A model generated the notes under the pieces. It worked only from the letters and a program-made list of their open reading frames with translations, was not told the origin of the DNA and did no database searches. From contig CAJNOQ010001415.1 in the NCBI GenBank assembly GCA_905250885.1, positions 1 through 31,900 on the forward strand: DNA of 31,900 bases. The letters run 5' to 3'. The DNA comes from Didymodactylos carnosus. Its lineage: Eukaryota; Rotifera; Eurotatoria; Philodinida; Philodinidae. The translations under genes and the position numbers were made by a program. This document shows, piece after piece, positions 10,165-19,804 of the stretch (its first letter is position 1; each line of letters begins with the position of its first letter).

Positions 10165-10260
10165 TATCATGATCTGAAGCGAAAGCCGAAAAGTCATAAT
10201 AATCAAAAAGAATTTATTTAGTTGTTGAATATAAAATAAGAAAGTATGATTTTTTGGATA
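10165..10260. repeat. Dispersed direct repeat, copy 1
   Basis: The block from about 10165 (containing GAAGCGAAAGCCGAAAAGTC and then AATCAAAAA, ATAAAATAAGAAAGTA) matches 13349-13437 (GAAGAGAAAGCCGGAAAGTT, GATCAAAAA, AAAGAAGAAAGTAGGAG) in the same orientation with about 80% identity by eye. The copies lie 3.2 kb apart. Confidence 0.6.
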
Positions 10261-10263
10261 AAA

Positions 10264-11100
10264 TAATAAATGAACTCGGAAAAAAAGCGATATTTGAGCT
10301 CGGTGTGTTTAATGGGCTTTAAAATGAGTTGTAATAATTTATTAAAATGAATTAATGATTGTATCGGTAGCAAAATATACTTAGTAAGAAAAAAATAATT
10401 CAAGAACAACATAAATGCTAGGTTATAATAGTTTTTCACTAATATTCAGTCTTTTATTAAAGCTAATTTAACTTTCTTTGGACGATCTTTTTCCCGTCTT
10501 ATCCCAAGTGACTGTGCAACTTTATGATGACATCACATCATATTTTAAAGACCAATGGTTATTATCATTACAATTTTGATATAGAAGTAGTGCAAATCTT
10601 AGTCCATCGACCAATTTTGCTTGTTTAACCCCATTATTTTGTTCTCGTAAATATGACCTTAAAGAATATTCTGGCGTTAGTCCTTGAGTTTAATATAGAT
10701 GTGGGATCATTGAAAAGTTCCACAACCACTTGGAATAAGACGGGAAAAAGATGGTCCAAAGAAAGTTAAATTAGCTTTAGCAAAAGACTGAATATTAATG
10801 AAAAACTATTGTAGTCTGCCATTTATGTTGTTCTTGAATTATTTTTTTCTTACTAAGTATACTTTGCTACTGATACAATCATTAATTAATTTTCATAAAT
10901 TATTACAATTGAGCTCATTTCTCCCTTTTTACTGTCAAAAATAAAATTAACCGAGTTCATCTTTTCAGAGTATAAATTAATTTCCGAGCTCAAAACTCTC
11001 ATTTAAATAAATAAAATAGAAATTTATTACAATCGAGCTCATTTCTCTCATTGTAAAGCCAATTGAACACACCGAGTTCAAATATCGCTTCCATAGCCTT
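10264..11100. repeat. Long inverted repeat (foldback structure)
   Basis: The left arm 10264-10520 pairs with 10720-10910 and 11028-11100. Paired landmarks: AACTTTCTTTGGACGATCTT (10470) with its complement at 10750-10770; CTTAGTAAGAAAAAAATAAT (10380) with its complement at 10838-10860; AAGCGATATTTGAGCTCGGT (10287) with its complement at 11070-11090. The right arm is split by about 120 bp containing additional GAGCTCATTTCTC units, so it has suffered an internal duplication. The loop is about 200 bp. No coding capacity seen. Confidence 0.75.
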
Positions 11101-11263
11101 ATACCTCGTAATTTGTAATCTGTCCTAACCTGCAATATTTTTTGCGTATCCTGTTCTGTCCTGTCCTGCGAAAAAATTACTGCAAAAAATGAGTACCCAA
11201 GTTCGAAATTTTTTCCTTTTTTCCTTCTTTATAGCTTAAAACGAGATTTTCAAAAAATAGCCC

Positions 11264-12210
11264 CTATAGGGTCAATAGGCGAAATACCAGACAGATATCA
11301 TAATTTTCACCTATCTTAACACTTTAAAGGAATACTTCTTCAATGCATCTACTCCGAATCGAATGCTTTATATATAGATGGATAGAGAATTTTTCACGCT
11401 TCCAAATGAGCTAATAAATAATAAATCTTTCAAACTATGCTCACATAGATCAATAGTCAAAACACTTGGCCGATGTCAAAATTTTCACCTATCTTAGTTC
11501 TTTAAACACACGTTTAGTCGTTTTTCTGCCTTAATAAAAAATTATATATATATTTCAAAAACATACCACTGGATTGCCCTTTAAATTTTCTACAAAGTGA
11601 GCTGTTCAGAATGTCCAGACAGATCGGGTCAGTCATTAACGATATCGAAGAGAAGCGTTTGGGTGTTATCTATGCAGTACAGTGTGTCATAATCACAAGA
11701 ACTCCTTTGTTTTTTATTTTTCAGTAAAAGCTGAAACCAGTCTGAATACTGTTTTGGATAGTTCGAAGGTTTATCTATCAGATGAGGTGCATATCGCCGT
11801 TTCATGAGAAAATTTGATAAAAACCTGACCGCTGGAAAAACAAGTCCTTGGTTTTTGGTCAGAAAGTTTTACAAACCATATAGTCTGATAGAGCAAAGAA
11901 TTCTGGGAAAATAAGACATATCCAGGCTGTCTATAAGGCTTTGTCACAGGAATGTTTTAGTATTTTCTACGCCCTTTGTAGGCATTCGTAGAAGGCCTAG
12001 AAAGTTCTCTATCTTTCTATATATAAAACATTCCGGTTCTAAGTAGATGAGCTCAAGAAATATTCATTTAAAGTGCTAAGATAGGTGAACTTGATAATGT
12101 CGGTCAAGTATTCCGACTATTGACCCATCTGGGCATGTTTTTGAAACACTTACTTATAGCTCATTTGGACGCCCGAAAAATTCTCTATGTCACTATATAT
12201 GAGCTTTGCT
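11264..12210. repeat. Inverted copies of a roughly 180-bp repeat unit
   Basis: A unit beginning GGTCAATAG, passing through TTTTCACCTATCTTA, ATAGAGAATTTTTC and CCAAATGAGCTA, occurs in plus orientation at 11264-11450. A second partial unit follows in tandem (11450-11510). In minus orientation one unit plus a partial one occupies 11998-12210. The same family extends leftward in the minus copy to 12420. Flanking CTGTCCTGTCCTG motifs at 11156 and, inverted, near 12700 suggest a larger palindromic arrangement. Confidence 0.7.
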
Positions 12211-12420
12211 TAAGGACTTTGAAATCGGACGAGAAATTTGCGGAAAAGGGTAAATGGCTTTTGTTGAAGTGGTGGCGAAAAATGAAAAGTAATTTTTGTT
12301 TGAAAGACACCAGAAGGAATTTTTGAAAGTAGGAAGTGAAAAGAGAAGCAGTTCCGATCATTTTCACTCAAAATCATATTGGGCCATTTTCTAGCAGAAA
12401 CCGTGCCCCGTCCTTTCTGA
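11998..12420 (-). repeat. Dispersed repeat family R1, minus copy
   Basis: Read on the minus strand from 12420, the order is GGACGG, CGGTTTCT, TAGAAAAT, CAATATGATTTTGAG, AAAATGAT, CTTTTCATTTTTCG, then the GAGAATT..CAAATGAGC unit. The same order with similar spacing is found in plus orientation from 19805 to 20100 and, beyond a retroelement insertion, at 21885-21965. The two copies are strongly diverged but collinear over more than 400 bp. Confidence 0.65.
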
Positions 12421-13348
12421 TCAATAATATATTATCAGCAACATCTGGATTCAACGACTGTCTTCGTGTTTTCAATACTCTTCCTGATGTACTAAATATT
12501 TTTTTTGACTAATAAAAACTATTTTTCGAGTTCTTATTTCTTCCCCTTTACAGAAGACGCTTAATATTTTCTTTACAGGTTGAAAATAGGGTACGGGTAG
12601 TGTAGCCCGTGACCTGTCCTGTAAAAATTTTCGTAACCTATAACCTATCCTAAACTGCGATGGCGTATCCTAAACCTGTACTAATCTGCCAGGACAGGAC
12701 AGGTTATGCTTGACGTCCTGGACTCTACTTAGCATTCGATTATTAATTAAAACTTCATGTGTCTGAGAGGGGTGTCTCTTTTTTCCCCAAATGGGAGCAA
12801 AAGAGACACTTTCAGGGGTTCTTCTCATTTTTGATCTGGTTAAAAAGTGGTCAGAGGTTTCTAGAAGATTTTTCCATCAACCTGTAGAAAAATGTTCGCT
12901 CACCCATCATCTTCAGTAGCAAGTTTTTCCGACCAAAAATAACTGAGAACTAATAAAAGTACGACAGAAATTGAAAAGGTTCCACTTTTCCCCTCCACAG
13001 TACTCTGTGTCATATCGTACTTACACCGACTTAATGGACGGAATGCAGAAGTCAGCTTTAGCAAATTAAGTTGTTCTTTGCTGATATTAAAGTATTTTCT
13101 TCACACCTAGCCGTTAAAACACTTAGATCATCCGACCAGGGAATTAGAAATCTAATTCAAGTGAATATTCATACGGTACATAACATAGCGAAATTACAAA
13201 AATAATTTTTGCTTCGTGTTTTTTCCACTCTTTCTCTGATTATTTTGCGTTTAACTTCGGCATATTAAATTTACTTGATACTTACTAGTTAGTGTTATAC
13301 ATAGAGAACAGGACAAGTTTGCTAGTAAATCGCTAACACTGAATCTAA
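12421..13348. other. Intergenic, no gene seen
   Basis: Contains a patch (12590-12725) rich in CCTGTCC/GGACAGG and TATCCTAAACC motifs related to 11110-11175. The remainder has no supported gene, no clear terminal repeats and no RNA gene. Confidence 0.4.
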
Positions 13349-13437
13349 CTATCACGAACCGAAGAGAAAGCCGGAAAGTTATGATGATCAAAAACAGTTT
13401 ATATATAAAAGATATAAAAGAAGAAAGTAGGAGTTTT
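13349..13437. repeat. Dispersed direct repeat, copy 2
   Basis: Same-orientation partner of the block at 10165-10260, with the shared core GAAAGCCGGAAAGTT and GATCAAAAA. It lies just upstream of the Tc1-like end at 13468. Confidence 0.6.
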
Positions 13438-13467
13438 TAAACGTTAATCCCAATACTGAGAGCTACA

Positions 13468-13686
13468 TACAGTGTGCGTAGGAAGTATTCGGACACTGTA
13501 AGAAGCTTCTCTTGCGAACCCATTAGCTCGTAAAATAAAGGGATAAGAAAATTATATTTTTATCGTTCGATAGAGCGAAGACTGCTCTACATTTATGTCC
13601 ACTTGAAAAGGTTAACGACCCTCGATGAGAATGAGTATTTTTATACACTCAGTCGACTTTTGGAATGAAAAAAGTATCCGGACATC
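13468..13686 (+). mobile_element. Solo Tc1-like transposon end with outer and inner direct repeats
   Basis: TA (13468-13469) is followed by CAGTGTGCGTAGGAAGTATT then CGGACA, the typical opening of Tc1-family transposons. A second same-orientation copy starts CAGT at 13650 and runs to AAAAAAGTATCCGGACAT at 13685, about 180 bp inside. Paired outer and inner direct repeats are the IR/DR architecture known from some Tc1-like elements, where both bind transposase. I found neither the opposite end nor a transposase frame, so this is a solo or badly truncated end. Confidence 0.55.
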
Positions 13687-15041
13687 TCTATGGTTTTCGA
13701 CATTTCTCAAGTAGTAACGGATCTTTCAAATATACCATTCAAAAGAGCAAAGTCTCCGCTTTTTAATGGAAACAGAATAATTAAAAAAAGTACTTTCTAA
13801 AGGTCATAAAATTGAGAACTACGGATACTACTATAAAATTCAATTAAAACGCGCTTTTTGATCAAAACTCAATTCTAAGCTTACCTTTAGAAAGAGCGTG
13901 CAAAACTACATCAGACACATTTATTAACGAAAAAACAGACTGTTTCTTCTGCTCATATCAATTGATTTCTCACTGGTCTAGTCATCGGCTCTGGGTGACA
14001 TCTATTATATTTTTCATTTTTTCTCCTTAAATCTGGAAAACCTTTTTGACGTAATGCGCTAAAAAGGACAAAATTCTACACAAAATGAGTTATTTTTCAA
14101 GTTGAATACTTAAAGAACAGCTGAGTTATACATGTATATTTATCTTGTTTCAGAAGAATTTCGTTTATTCTATGGATAACAGAAGACAAAGCCTGTTTTC
14201 CGGGTCTATTTAAATCAACGTAAATCCATAAAACTTTTTACAGGTCTGTATACGTGAACTTTCAGTGACGCACAGATAAGTTTAGCGATCAGAAAAGTAC
14301 AATGAGTTTTATTTGACTCTGAGGGTTAACCACCTGGATTTAAGCCTGCTTTCTTCTCCTTTGCTACTATAACAACAACTGCACAGTGGGCATTTTTCCA
14401 CAGAGCAGGCGGACATATCATTCGATGTAGTTTTTGACGCTGATCCCATATATCATATTAATTTTCAACAAAAGTGTTTCTCGGCTGAACGAAATAGAAA
14501 ATACCTCAAAAACCTATAACTAATCAAGATGGTTAGCTATGAGGTCGACAGTTGAATAATACGGGTCGTACAATATGTCATTTGAAATAGCTTTTCAAAC
14601 GCCAGAAAATTCTTATTTACTTTGTACTGGGCTCTTCTCAAAAGTAGAAACTAATTCATTTTCGGAAATCCCATCTTTTTACACTGAATTTTGTCTACTT
14701 TCCGTCGATTAGAACAATTGGTTCGATTATTTTTCAAGTATCTTAACAACAAAAAGATCAAGAGAGTTCAAGTTTTTGCTGTTTCGAAATCCAGGCTTTG
14801 ATGCATCATTTTATAAAAGATTATGTCTGAAAATCTGTTTTTGTCCTGTTTGAATGGGAGCTAAATAGGACCTTCATTGGTTTTTTCTAGAGAATTGGAT
14901 TTTGAGATTTTTACATATTCGGAATCAACGCGATGAGTTACGTTGTAAGGCGCAAAAATCTCGTCTGCGTCCCGACACTTTTTGAATCCGGATTCTCCAC
15001 TGTGAGTTTTCACGGGATATTATCTATATTTATTCGACTAG
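13687..15041. other. Noncoding, no gene seen
   Basis: This is the expected body of the Tc1-like element if it once extended rightward, but no transposase-like frame is visible. Only scattered short frames occur. No terminal inverted partner of the Tc1-like end was found by eye. Confidence 0.4.
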
Positions 15042-15225
15042 TTGAAGTTAAAATTTCAATCTCCACTGAATTCTTGTCAGTGGAAATTGAAATTTTAAGT
15101 TCAAGTAGTGGAGAATAAAGTTTTAATTTCTACTATAGTAGGATTTTAAATTCCACTAGGCAAAAATGACTAACGCTCATATTTCAATCTGTACTATAGT
15201 GGAAATTATAATTTGCCTGACATAA
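15042..15225. repeat. Hairpin repeat cluster, copy 1
   Basis: The arms 15042-15069 and 15077-15104 are complementary at 26 of 28 positions with a 7-nt loop (core TTAAAATTTCAATYTCCACTGA). They are followed by further fragments of the same motif (TTTTAAATTCCACTA, TTTCAATCTGTACTATAGTG) to about 15225. A close relative lies at 15661-15780. Confidence 0.8.
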
Positions 15226-15539
15226 TGCTAATAGTAAAAGGAATACCCTTTTTTTATTGAAAATATTATTAACAATCACAAGTATTTTTTGAGATCCTTT
15301 CATGTTTTCTTTAAATCCTGAAAAAATGGAAGATCTTGTATTTGAGCCAGATTAATCTCTAAAATCAAATTACTTTGATGACATTGGCCACAAAGTCCTT
15401 TCCGTTGTCTGACTGCAGAATTCGTATCACGTAATTTTTCATTTAATTTGAGTTTTTGCATGTCGAGTTTTTCATAAAATATATCTATTATGACCTATCA
15501 CTAACTGTGGTAACTTCAAACCAACTTTCGTCTGTCACA
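15226..15539. other. Noncoding sequence between the hairpins, upstream of the hammerhead-like motif
   Basis: No frame with protein character. By position it could be the untranslated tail of a decayed Penelope-like or retrozyme-type element whose ribozyme is at 15540-15582. That is inference from the ribozyme-like motif only. Confidence 0.35.
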
Positions 15540-15582
15540 TTTGACTGAGGATGTCTTTTGAATAAAGACGAAACGTCTCAAA
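15540..15582 (+). ncRNA. Hammerhead-ribozyme-like motif of the minimal retroelement type
   Basis: The catalytic core is present in order: CTGAGGA at 15545-15551 (consensus CUGANGA), stem II GTCTTT / AAAGAC (15553-15558 with 15564-15569) with a TGAAT loop, GAAA at 15570-15573, then CGTC ending at the expected cleavage site after C15577. Stem I is TTTGA (15540-15544) with TCAAA (15578-15582), and CTG 15532-15534 can extend it with CAG 15583-15585. Stem III is only the self-complementary ACGT (15573-15576), so cleavage would need a dimer or tandem copy. This is as described for hammerheads in Penelope-like elements and small retrozymes. One extra T (15552) separates the core from stem II. Activity is untested. 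Confidence 0.6.
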
Positions 15583-15660
15583 CAGAAAATAGTCGATTTT
15601 CATGATGGAAAAAGGTTGTGTATCTCTTATTATCTATATTGAAATTCTTCACCTTACAAA

Positions 15661-15780
15661 ATGACTCAATTAAAATTTCAATTTTCACTGACATGAATTC
15701 AGTGAAAATTGAAATTTTAAACTCCACTAGTAGAGTTTGAAATTATAATTTCCGCTAGTGAAATTTTAAATTCCACTGTA
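15661..15780. repeat. Hairpin repeat cluster, copy 2
   Basis: Arms 15670-15691 and 15699-15720 are perfectly complementary over 22 bp with a 7-nt loop. They are followed by TCCACTAGTAGAG, TTTCCGCTAGTG and TTTTAAATTCCACTG fragments. The layout, core motif and loop length match the cluster at 15042-15225. AAAATGACT precedes a TTTCAAT motif in both clusters. Confidence 0.8.
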
Positions 15781-16334
15781 ACATATTCAACCGTAGACAT
15801 CAACGATGCCGCTTTTTTTCTGTTCTCTTTTATGTTTCATTTTTCTTTGCTTTAATGTTTTTTCTTTCTATGCACATTACAGAGTGAGATATAAAACAAG
15901 AAATAAAGAAAAGAATACATTTTATCGTTTTATCCAAACGAAAGATTGTACTCTTTATGAAATTAGTGTTTATTCTGGCAACTTCTTAGATTAAAAAGTC
16001 AAGAAATTTGAAGGTACCCTTCTGCAATTTTTCTTTTAGTAAAATCAATAATAATTAGCACTAATTAGCAACTGTATAAAATCATACATAAAGTTACACA
16101 ATACGTCACGAACACCCAACGTGTTAAATATGCACCTGCACTAACCCATCTATTGTTCGAACTATATTTACTGAACATACCAAGGTTATTTGTTATACAT
16201 CATACTGACTGTTTTTGTCATGCTCGACCAGTTCTTTTTCCTGAATTTATCAACTAAAAGCATAGCATTATTATATCACACAGTATTTTTAACACACACA
16301 TGGTTTTGGCCGCATTAATCGTAAACAAATAATA
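15781..16334. other. Intergenic, upstream of the Gly-rich gene
   Basis: Contains one 62-codon hydrophobic frame (15806-15994) with no recognisable features, judged a chance frame. The right part is the presumptive promoter of the gene starting at 16335; no clear core promoter motif was seen. Confidence 0.4.
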
Positions 16335-16722
16335 ATGGCTTATCCCGGTAATCAGTATGGTTCGTATACAAAAACTATCTTAATGTATTATGAAATTCTC
16401 GATCTAATTTTAGGAGGTATGGGTGGACAAGGTCTTCCTGGACAAGGTCTTCCTGGACAAGTTGGTTACAACCAGGTTGGAGGTAAGGTGAAAATTCTCC
16501 AAATGGACGTATCTGATATTAAGTTTGATATTTGAAGGAAACTTTGCCGGACAACCCGGTTTTAATCAACAAGGTTTTGGTGGCAATGTAGGAATGGGAG
16601 CTGGTGGTGTTCAACCTCAGCCTGGAATGGTGCAGGTTGGTTATGGACAGCCTCTTATGCAACTTCCTGATCCACCAGGCGGTATTAATAGTTTGGGACC
16701 AGAATGGACTAAACATGGTTAA
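16335..16722 (+). CDS. Small Gly/Gln/Pro-rich protein, three exons
   Basis: Exons 16335-16359, 16414-16482 and 16538-16722 join in frame through GT..AG introns of 54 and 55 bp. Each exon carries one leftover base that combines with GA to make Gly, and all frames agree. The 92-residue product starts MAYPGNQYGGGMGGQ, has two exact GQGLPGQ-type repeats, an NQQGFGGNVGMGAGG stretch, and a less repetitive tail GYGQPLMQLPDPPGG..GPEWTKHG. It has no signal peptide, cysteine or membrane segment. The low-complexity body suggests a disordered, possibly phase-separating or adaptor protein; the defined C-terminus might be a short binding motif. Function unknown. Reading through either intron breaks the frame or the composition, which supports the splice model. 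Confidence 0.75.
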
Positions 16723-17172
16723 TAGAATCAAATAATATCGCTAATCTAGAATATCTTTCGATTAAACTCTATAAACTTTGTTCTTTGTATCATAATAATA
16801 TAGCTAAAGAAAAATGTATCATTCGTCTTGAATTCGAGTATTAGATTTGTAGTTCGACTACAAAAAACATAATAGCGTACAATATAAAAGTTTGTAAACA
16901 ATGGTCAAGGAATATTGCATCTGGTTCTTAGTGTTCTAGAGGTGTACTGATTTTTCGTTGAAGACAGCTAAGTCTGAACTACAAAAATGTATAAGCAGAA
17001 ATTATATTTTCCATATTCATCCTGTCTATGCAAAGCAGGAAAGCTTCCATAGCATTTATCGACGAAAGCTGCAGGAGGAGCACAAGACGTGGGAGTGAAA
17101 ATAATATTTCTTGAGATAGTCAATATGCGTTTATTGTGAAAAGTTGATAAGCTACATAATACGTATTATCCA
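16723..17172. other. Intergenic between convergent genes
   Basis: About 450 bp of AT-rich sequence between the plus-strand Gly-rich gene and the 3' end of the minus-strand lysozyme-like locus. Nothing supported beyond likely 3' untranslated regions. Confidence 0.4.
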
Positions 17173-17897
17173 TTAAAAAATATAATACAGAAAACTCGTT
17201 TCAGAATAACGTCTGGTATACAAACGATAAAGAGATGCGGTTTTCGACAGTTCACCAAAATACAGATTCCAGTATCTAGAGGAGAGGAGGGGAAGACGCT
17301 TCTTTCCGCAGGTGGCGCGAAAATCAAAGACTGATGGGTAGGGATTAAACTGCGTCGGTTGAATGACATCTGCACAACAACTTCCAGATGAACATTTACT
17401 ATTACATATATTATATGTACCACACTCAGCATCATTTGAGTTATATGCTGTCCGTGCTGTATAAGAGTCGCAGCACATTTTGTATTTAAAATATTCTCTG
17501 TTAATGCTTTCGAACAACCAATATTGCATTCAGACTTACATGTACATAGTCTAGGATTCGATCGACATGCTGGTGATTTACCTGGACAACAAGAATCAGT
17601 TTGTTTGCCTGATGAGCTTCACCATATATAATTATTAATCTGAAACAAATCATTATCTGTACTACCATCCGTGTTACTATTTGGACTCATACGTGTGCCC
17701 CAGGTACTTTCATAATAGACTATTGCTATCATAACATGCATTTCATCACTATTAAAATAAGCAGAATTCTTTACCGTAGCAAAAGCTTTAGAACAATGTT
17801 TGCTACGTCCACATTGTGGAATTAATCCTCTTGATGAATAAACAGTAAAAAGCAATAGGATAACTGTCGAAAAATTTGAATTGACTAACAATTGCAT
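17173..17897 (-). pseudogene. C-type lysozyme-like gene with TGA at a conserved Cys codon and a disrupted 3' part
   Basis: From the Met at 17897 the frame has a signal peptide (MQLLVNSNFSTVILLLFTVY), then the C-type lysozyme core. YYESTWGT holds the catalytic Glu, and PNSNTDGSTDNDLFQINNYIW holds the second catalytic Asp (NTDGSTD). The next codon, TGA at 17619-17621, sits exactly where the family has Cys after the aromatic pair. The same frame continues with SSSGKQTDSCC, a Cys-rich insertion, then ECNIGCSKALTENILNTKCAA, matching the C-N-I-x-C-S-x-A-L..C-A part. After about 17454 homology ends; a Cys-rich stretch (GTYNICNSKCSSGSCCADV) appears in another frame to 17173. Lysozymes hydrolyse peptidoglycan. 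A nonsense mutation of TGC/TGT is the simplest reading; selenocysteine recoding is possible but unlikely. Confidence 0.75.
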
Positions 17898-18302
17898 ATT
17901 GTAGACTGCGCAATTCTGTATAAAGTAAAGGTATATGATTTTAATTAATGTATCCGTCAGAACTAAAATGATCGAGATACAGCAAATGTTTATGAATATC
18001 CTGCAGCTTGTTGTGACCGAAAGTGGAGATACTGGAAAGGAATTATTCGCTTTTCCACTCAAGTAGTGCAAAATTGATGGACTCATCATTGGTCATCATT
18101 GGTTTTCTGCCCCAGGGCAGGTTTCAGGCATATAATTTCTCCAATATGTATTGATGGACTATCAAGCCGAATGTATCCAGAGAATTCTGTTTCGCAAAGA
18201 AGAAAACTGCCGGAGACAACTTTCTAAACTTCGGTCTGACATGACGGTATCCAATTGCGGTACTTTTTGCATTTAAGTGTAACATACTATTGCAATCGTT
18301 TT
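17898..18302. other. Intergenic upstream of the lysozyme-like locus
   Basis: The open frame extends 64 codons upstream of the chosen lysozyme start but lacks family features there, so it is treated as 5' flank. It contains small repeats (TGGTCATCATTGGT near 18089). Nothing else supported. Confidence 0.4.
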
Positions 18303-18530
18303 TAGGTCCTGTTTAAATGTCAACCATTTTGGTCGACGCTTAAACGTTGACTTTACATCTTCCCATTTAAACGCTTATTTTTAATACAGAAAAAACAAAA
18401 AAAAAAACACGTTTAAACGAACCATTAATTATTGTGTTTACATTTAAACGCCCACTTTATTTGTCTGCGTTTCAAAGCACTTAGATTTTGTTCCAGTTTA
18501 AACGCTTCCTTTTTCCGCTACATTTCAGCA
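18303..18530. repeat. Cluster of TTTAAACG motifs
   Basis: About six near-copies of (C)ATTTAAACGC occur in 230 bp: CTGTTTAAATG 18309, GCTTAAACGTT 18339, CATTTAAACGC 18363, CGTTTAAACGA 18411, CATTTAAACGC 18442, AGTTTAAACGC 18495. Spacing is irregular (24-53 bp). They could be a decayed satellite or a cluster of protein-binding sites; nothing distinguishes these. Confidence 0.6.
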
Positions 18531-18947
18531 AATAGTTTTGAATAAGCAGCTTTTTCTCCCTATTTCTCTTTCATATTATTTTTCTCTTATTCCGGTCACG
18601 ATGAGAGCGACTCAACGACCAGTTTATTAGTGCTGGACTTGAGTAAACTGTAATGTAACAATAACAGTTGAACATGGTGTTCATTCGTCTTGTTCAGAAT
18701 GCTTTATTGACTCCGATTTGTTCGTTCAGTTGAATAATTAATAAAGAATCACAAAAACAAGAGATAGAGAGAGAATATTGTTGGGATTATTTTCGACGAG
18801 AGAAAGAGACACTGAGTTAGAGCCTACACAAAAGCAAAACTAGAAAACTATCATTCATTATACTAGTCCTTTTTGATTTGTATTCTCTCGTTTACCTGGT
18901 AGATAGATGACACCAACACTGTCTATGTATTGCACCACTGGTAAACA
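18531..18947. other. Intergenic, no gene seen
   Basis: AT-rich sequence with purine-rich GAGAGAAAGAGA-type patches around 18765-18815. No coding frame, repeat boundary or RNA gene recognised. Confidence 0.4.
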
Positions 18948-19370
18948 AAAAAGTTATTGTCTCAAGTAAACTGCACAGATCAGTTCGCTAAAGACAATGT
19001 ATTGATTAGAATAATCTAGAATGAAACCTATGATACATATTTTTGCTCTCGTACAGGACAAGAAAAAAATTTGTGTATTTTATACGGAGCGCAGAATCGG
19101 TTCAAATTTTTTTTCTGAAGAGCTTATTATATGAATCGACGGTCAGCAAAGTATTTCTTGATTCAAATCACTTTTCGCATTTTGGCGCGAATAGTGACGC
19201 CACTCAAAACGCGATGCATAGGCTAGATTGGTACCCTTAATACATAAATTTTTTTCTTGTCCTGCACGAGAGCAAAAATACGTATCATAGTTTTCATTCT
19301 AGATTATTCTAATCAATACATTGTCTTTAGCGAACTGATCTGTGCAGTTTACTTGAGACAATAACTTTTT
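18948..19370. mobile_element. Young 423-bp foldback element
   Basis: The left arm 18948-19082 and right arm 19234-19370 are almost perfect reverse complements for about 135 bp (both ends read AAAAAGTTATTGTCTCAAGT inward, and continue through TTTTTGCTCTCGT). Only a handful of mismatches separate the arms, far fewer than in the other foldback structures here. The loop of about 150 bp is less AT-rich and has no convincing coding sequence. Target duplication is unclear. A nonautonomous DNA element or inverted-duplication product is likely; family unknown. Confidence 0.8.
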
Positions 19371-19800
19371 AATAAAATAAAACAAACCCGAACTCTCCAG
19401 TTTGAAGTATATTAAAAAATCTTGGTAAAAACTTCAGGGTCGTTTTCGGAACTTGACCTCTGGAAAACGGCGAAATCGTCAGACTCAGAGACAAAAAAAC
19501 TTTTAATTCCCGTAACTCATTAAATATAACATTTATGAAAGGTCTGGCCAAAATCGGTACGGAGTCAGAGATAATTTCTGAGATGGTAGGGTAATTTAAA
19601 CAATTCAGTCGTGTTTCTCCTTATACCAGTGTACTCATTCTAACTATGGAAGATATCGTACATTTTATAAGCAACTGTACAAAAAGTTTTTCATTTTTCA
19701 TCCCGTTTACTCATTTCGAAATTAGTAATACTACTCACGTTAATCTATCCGATCATAAACGAGTATTTTTATTAGTTAACAATCAACACGCTGTTTGTGT
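19371..19800. other. Intergenic, no gene seen
   Basis: No frame with protein character and no repeat recognised until the R1 family copy begins near 19805. Confidence 0.4.
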
Positions 19801-19804
19801 ATGA

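Noticed and set aside
15806-15994. 62-codon hydrophobic frame as a secreted peptide gene
   Set aside because: It starts with Leu/Phe-rich sequence like a signal peptide but the rest has no conserved or Cys-rich character, and the region is AT-rich with many chance TTT/TTC codons.
17619-17897. Selenocysteine as the main interpretation of the lysozyme TGA
   Set aside because: No stem-loop resembling a SECIS element was recognised downstream and the 3' coding part is also disrupted, so a pseudogene is more likely; kept only as an alternative.
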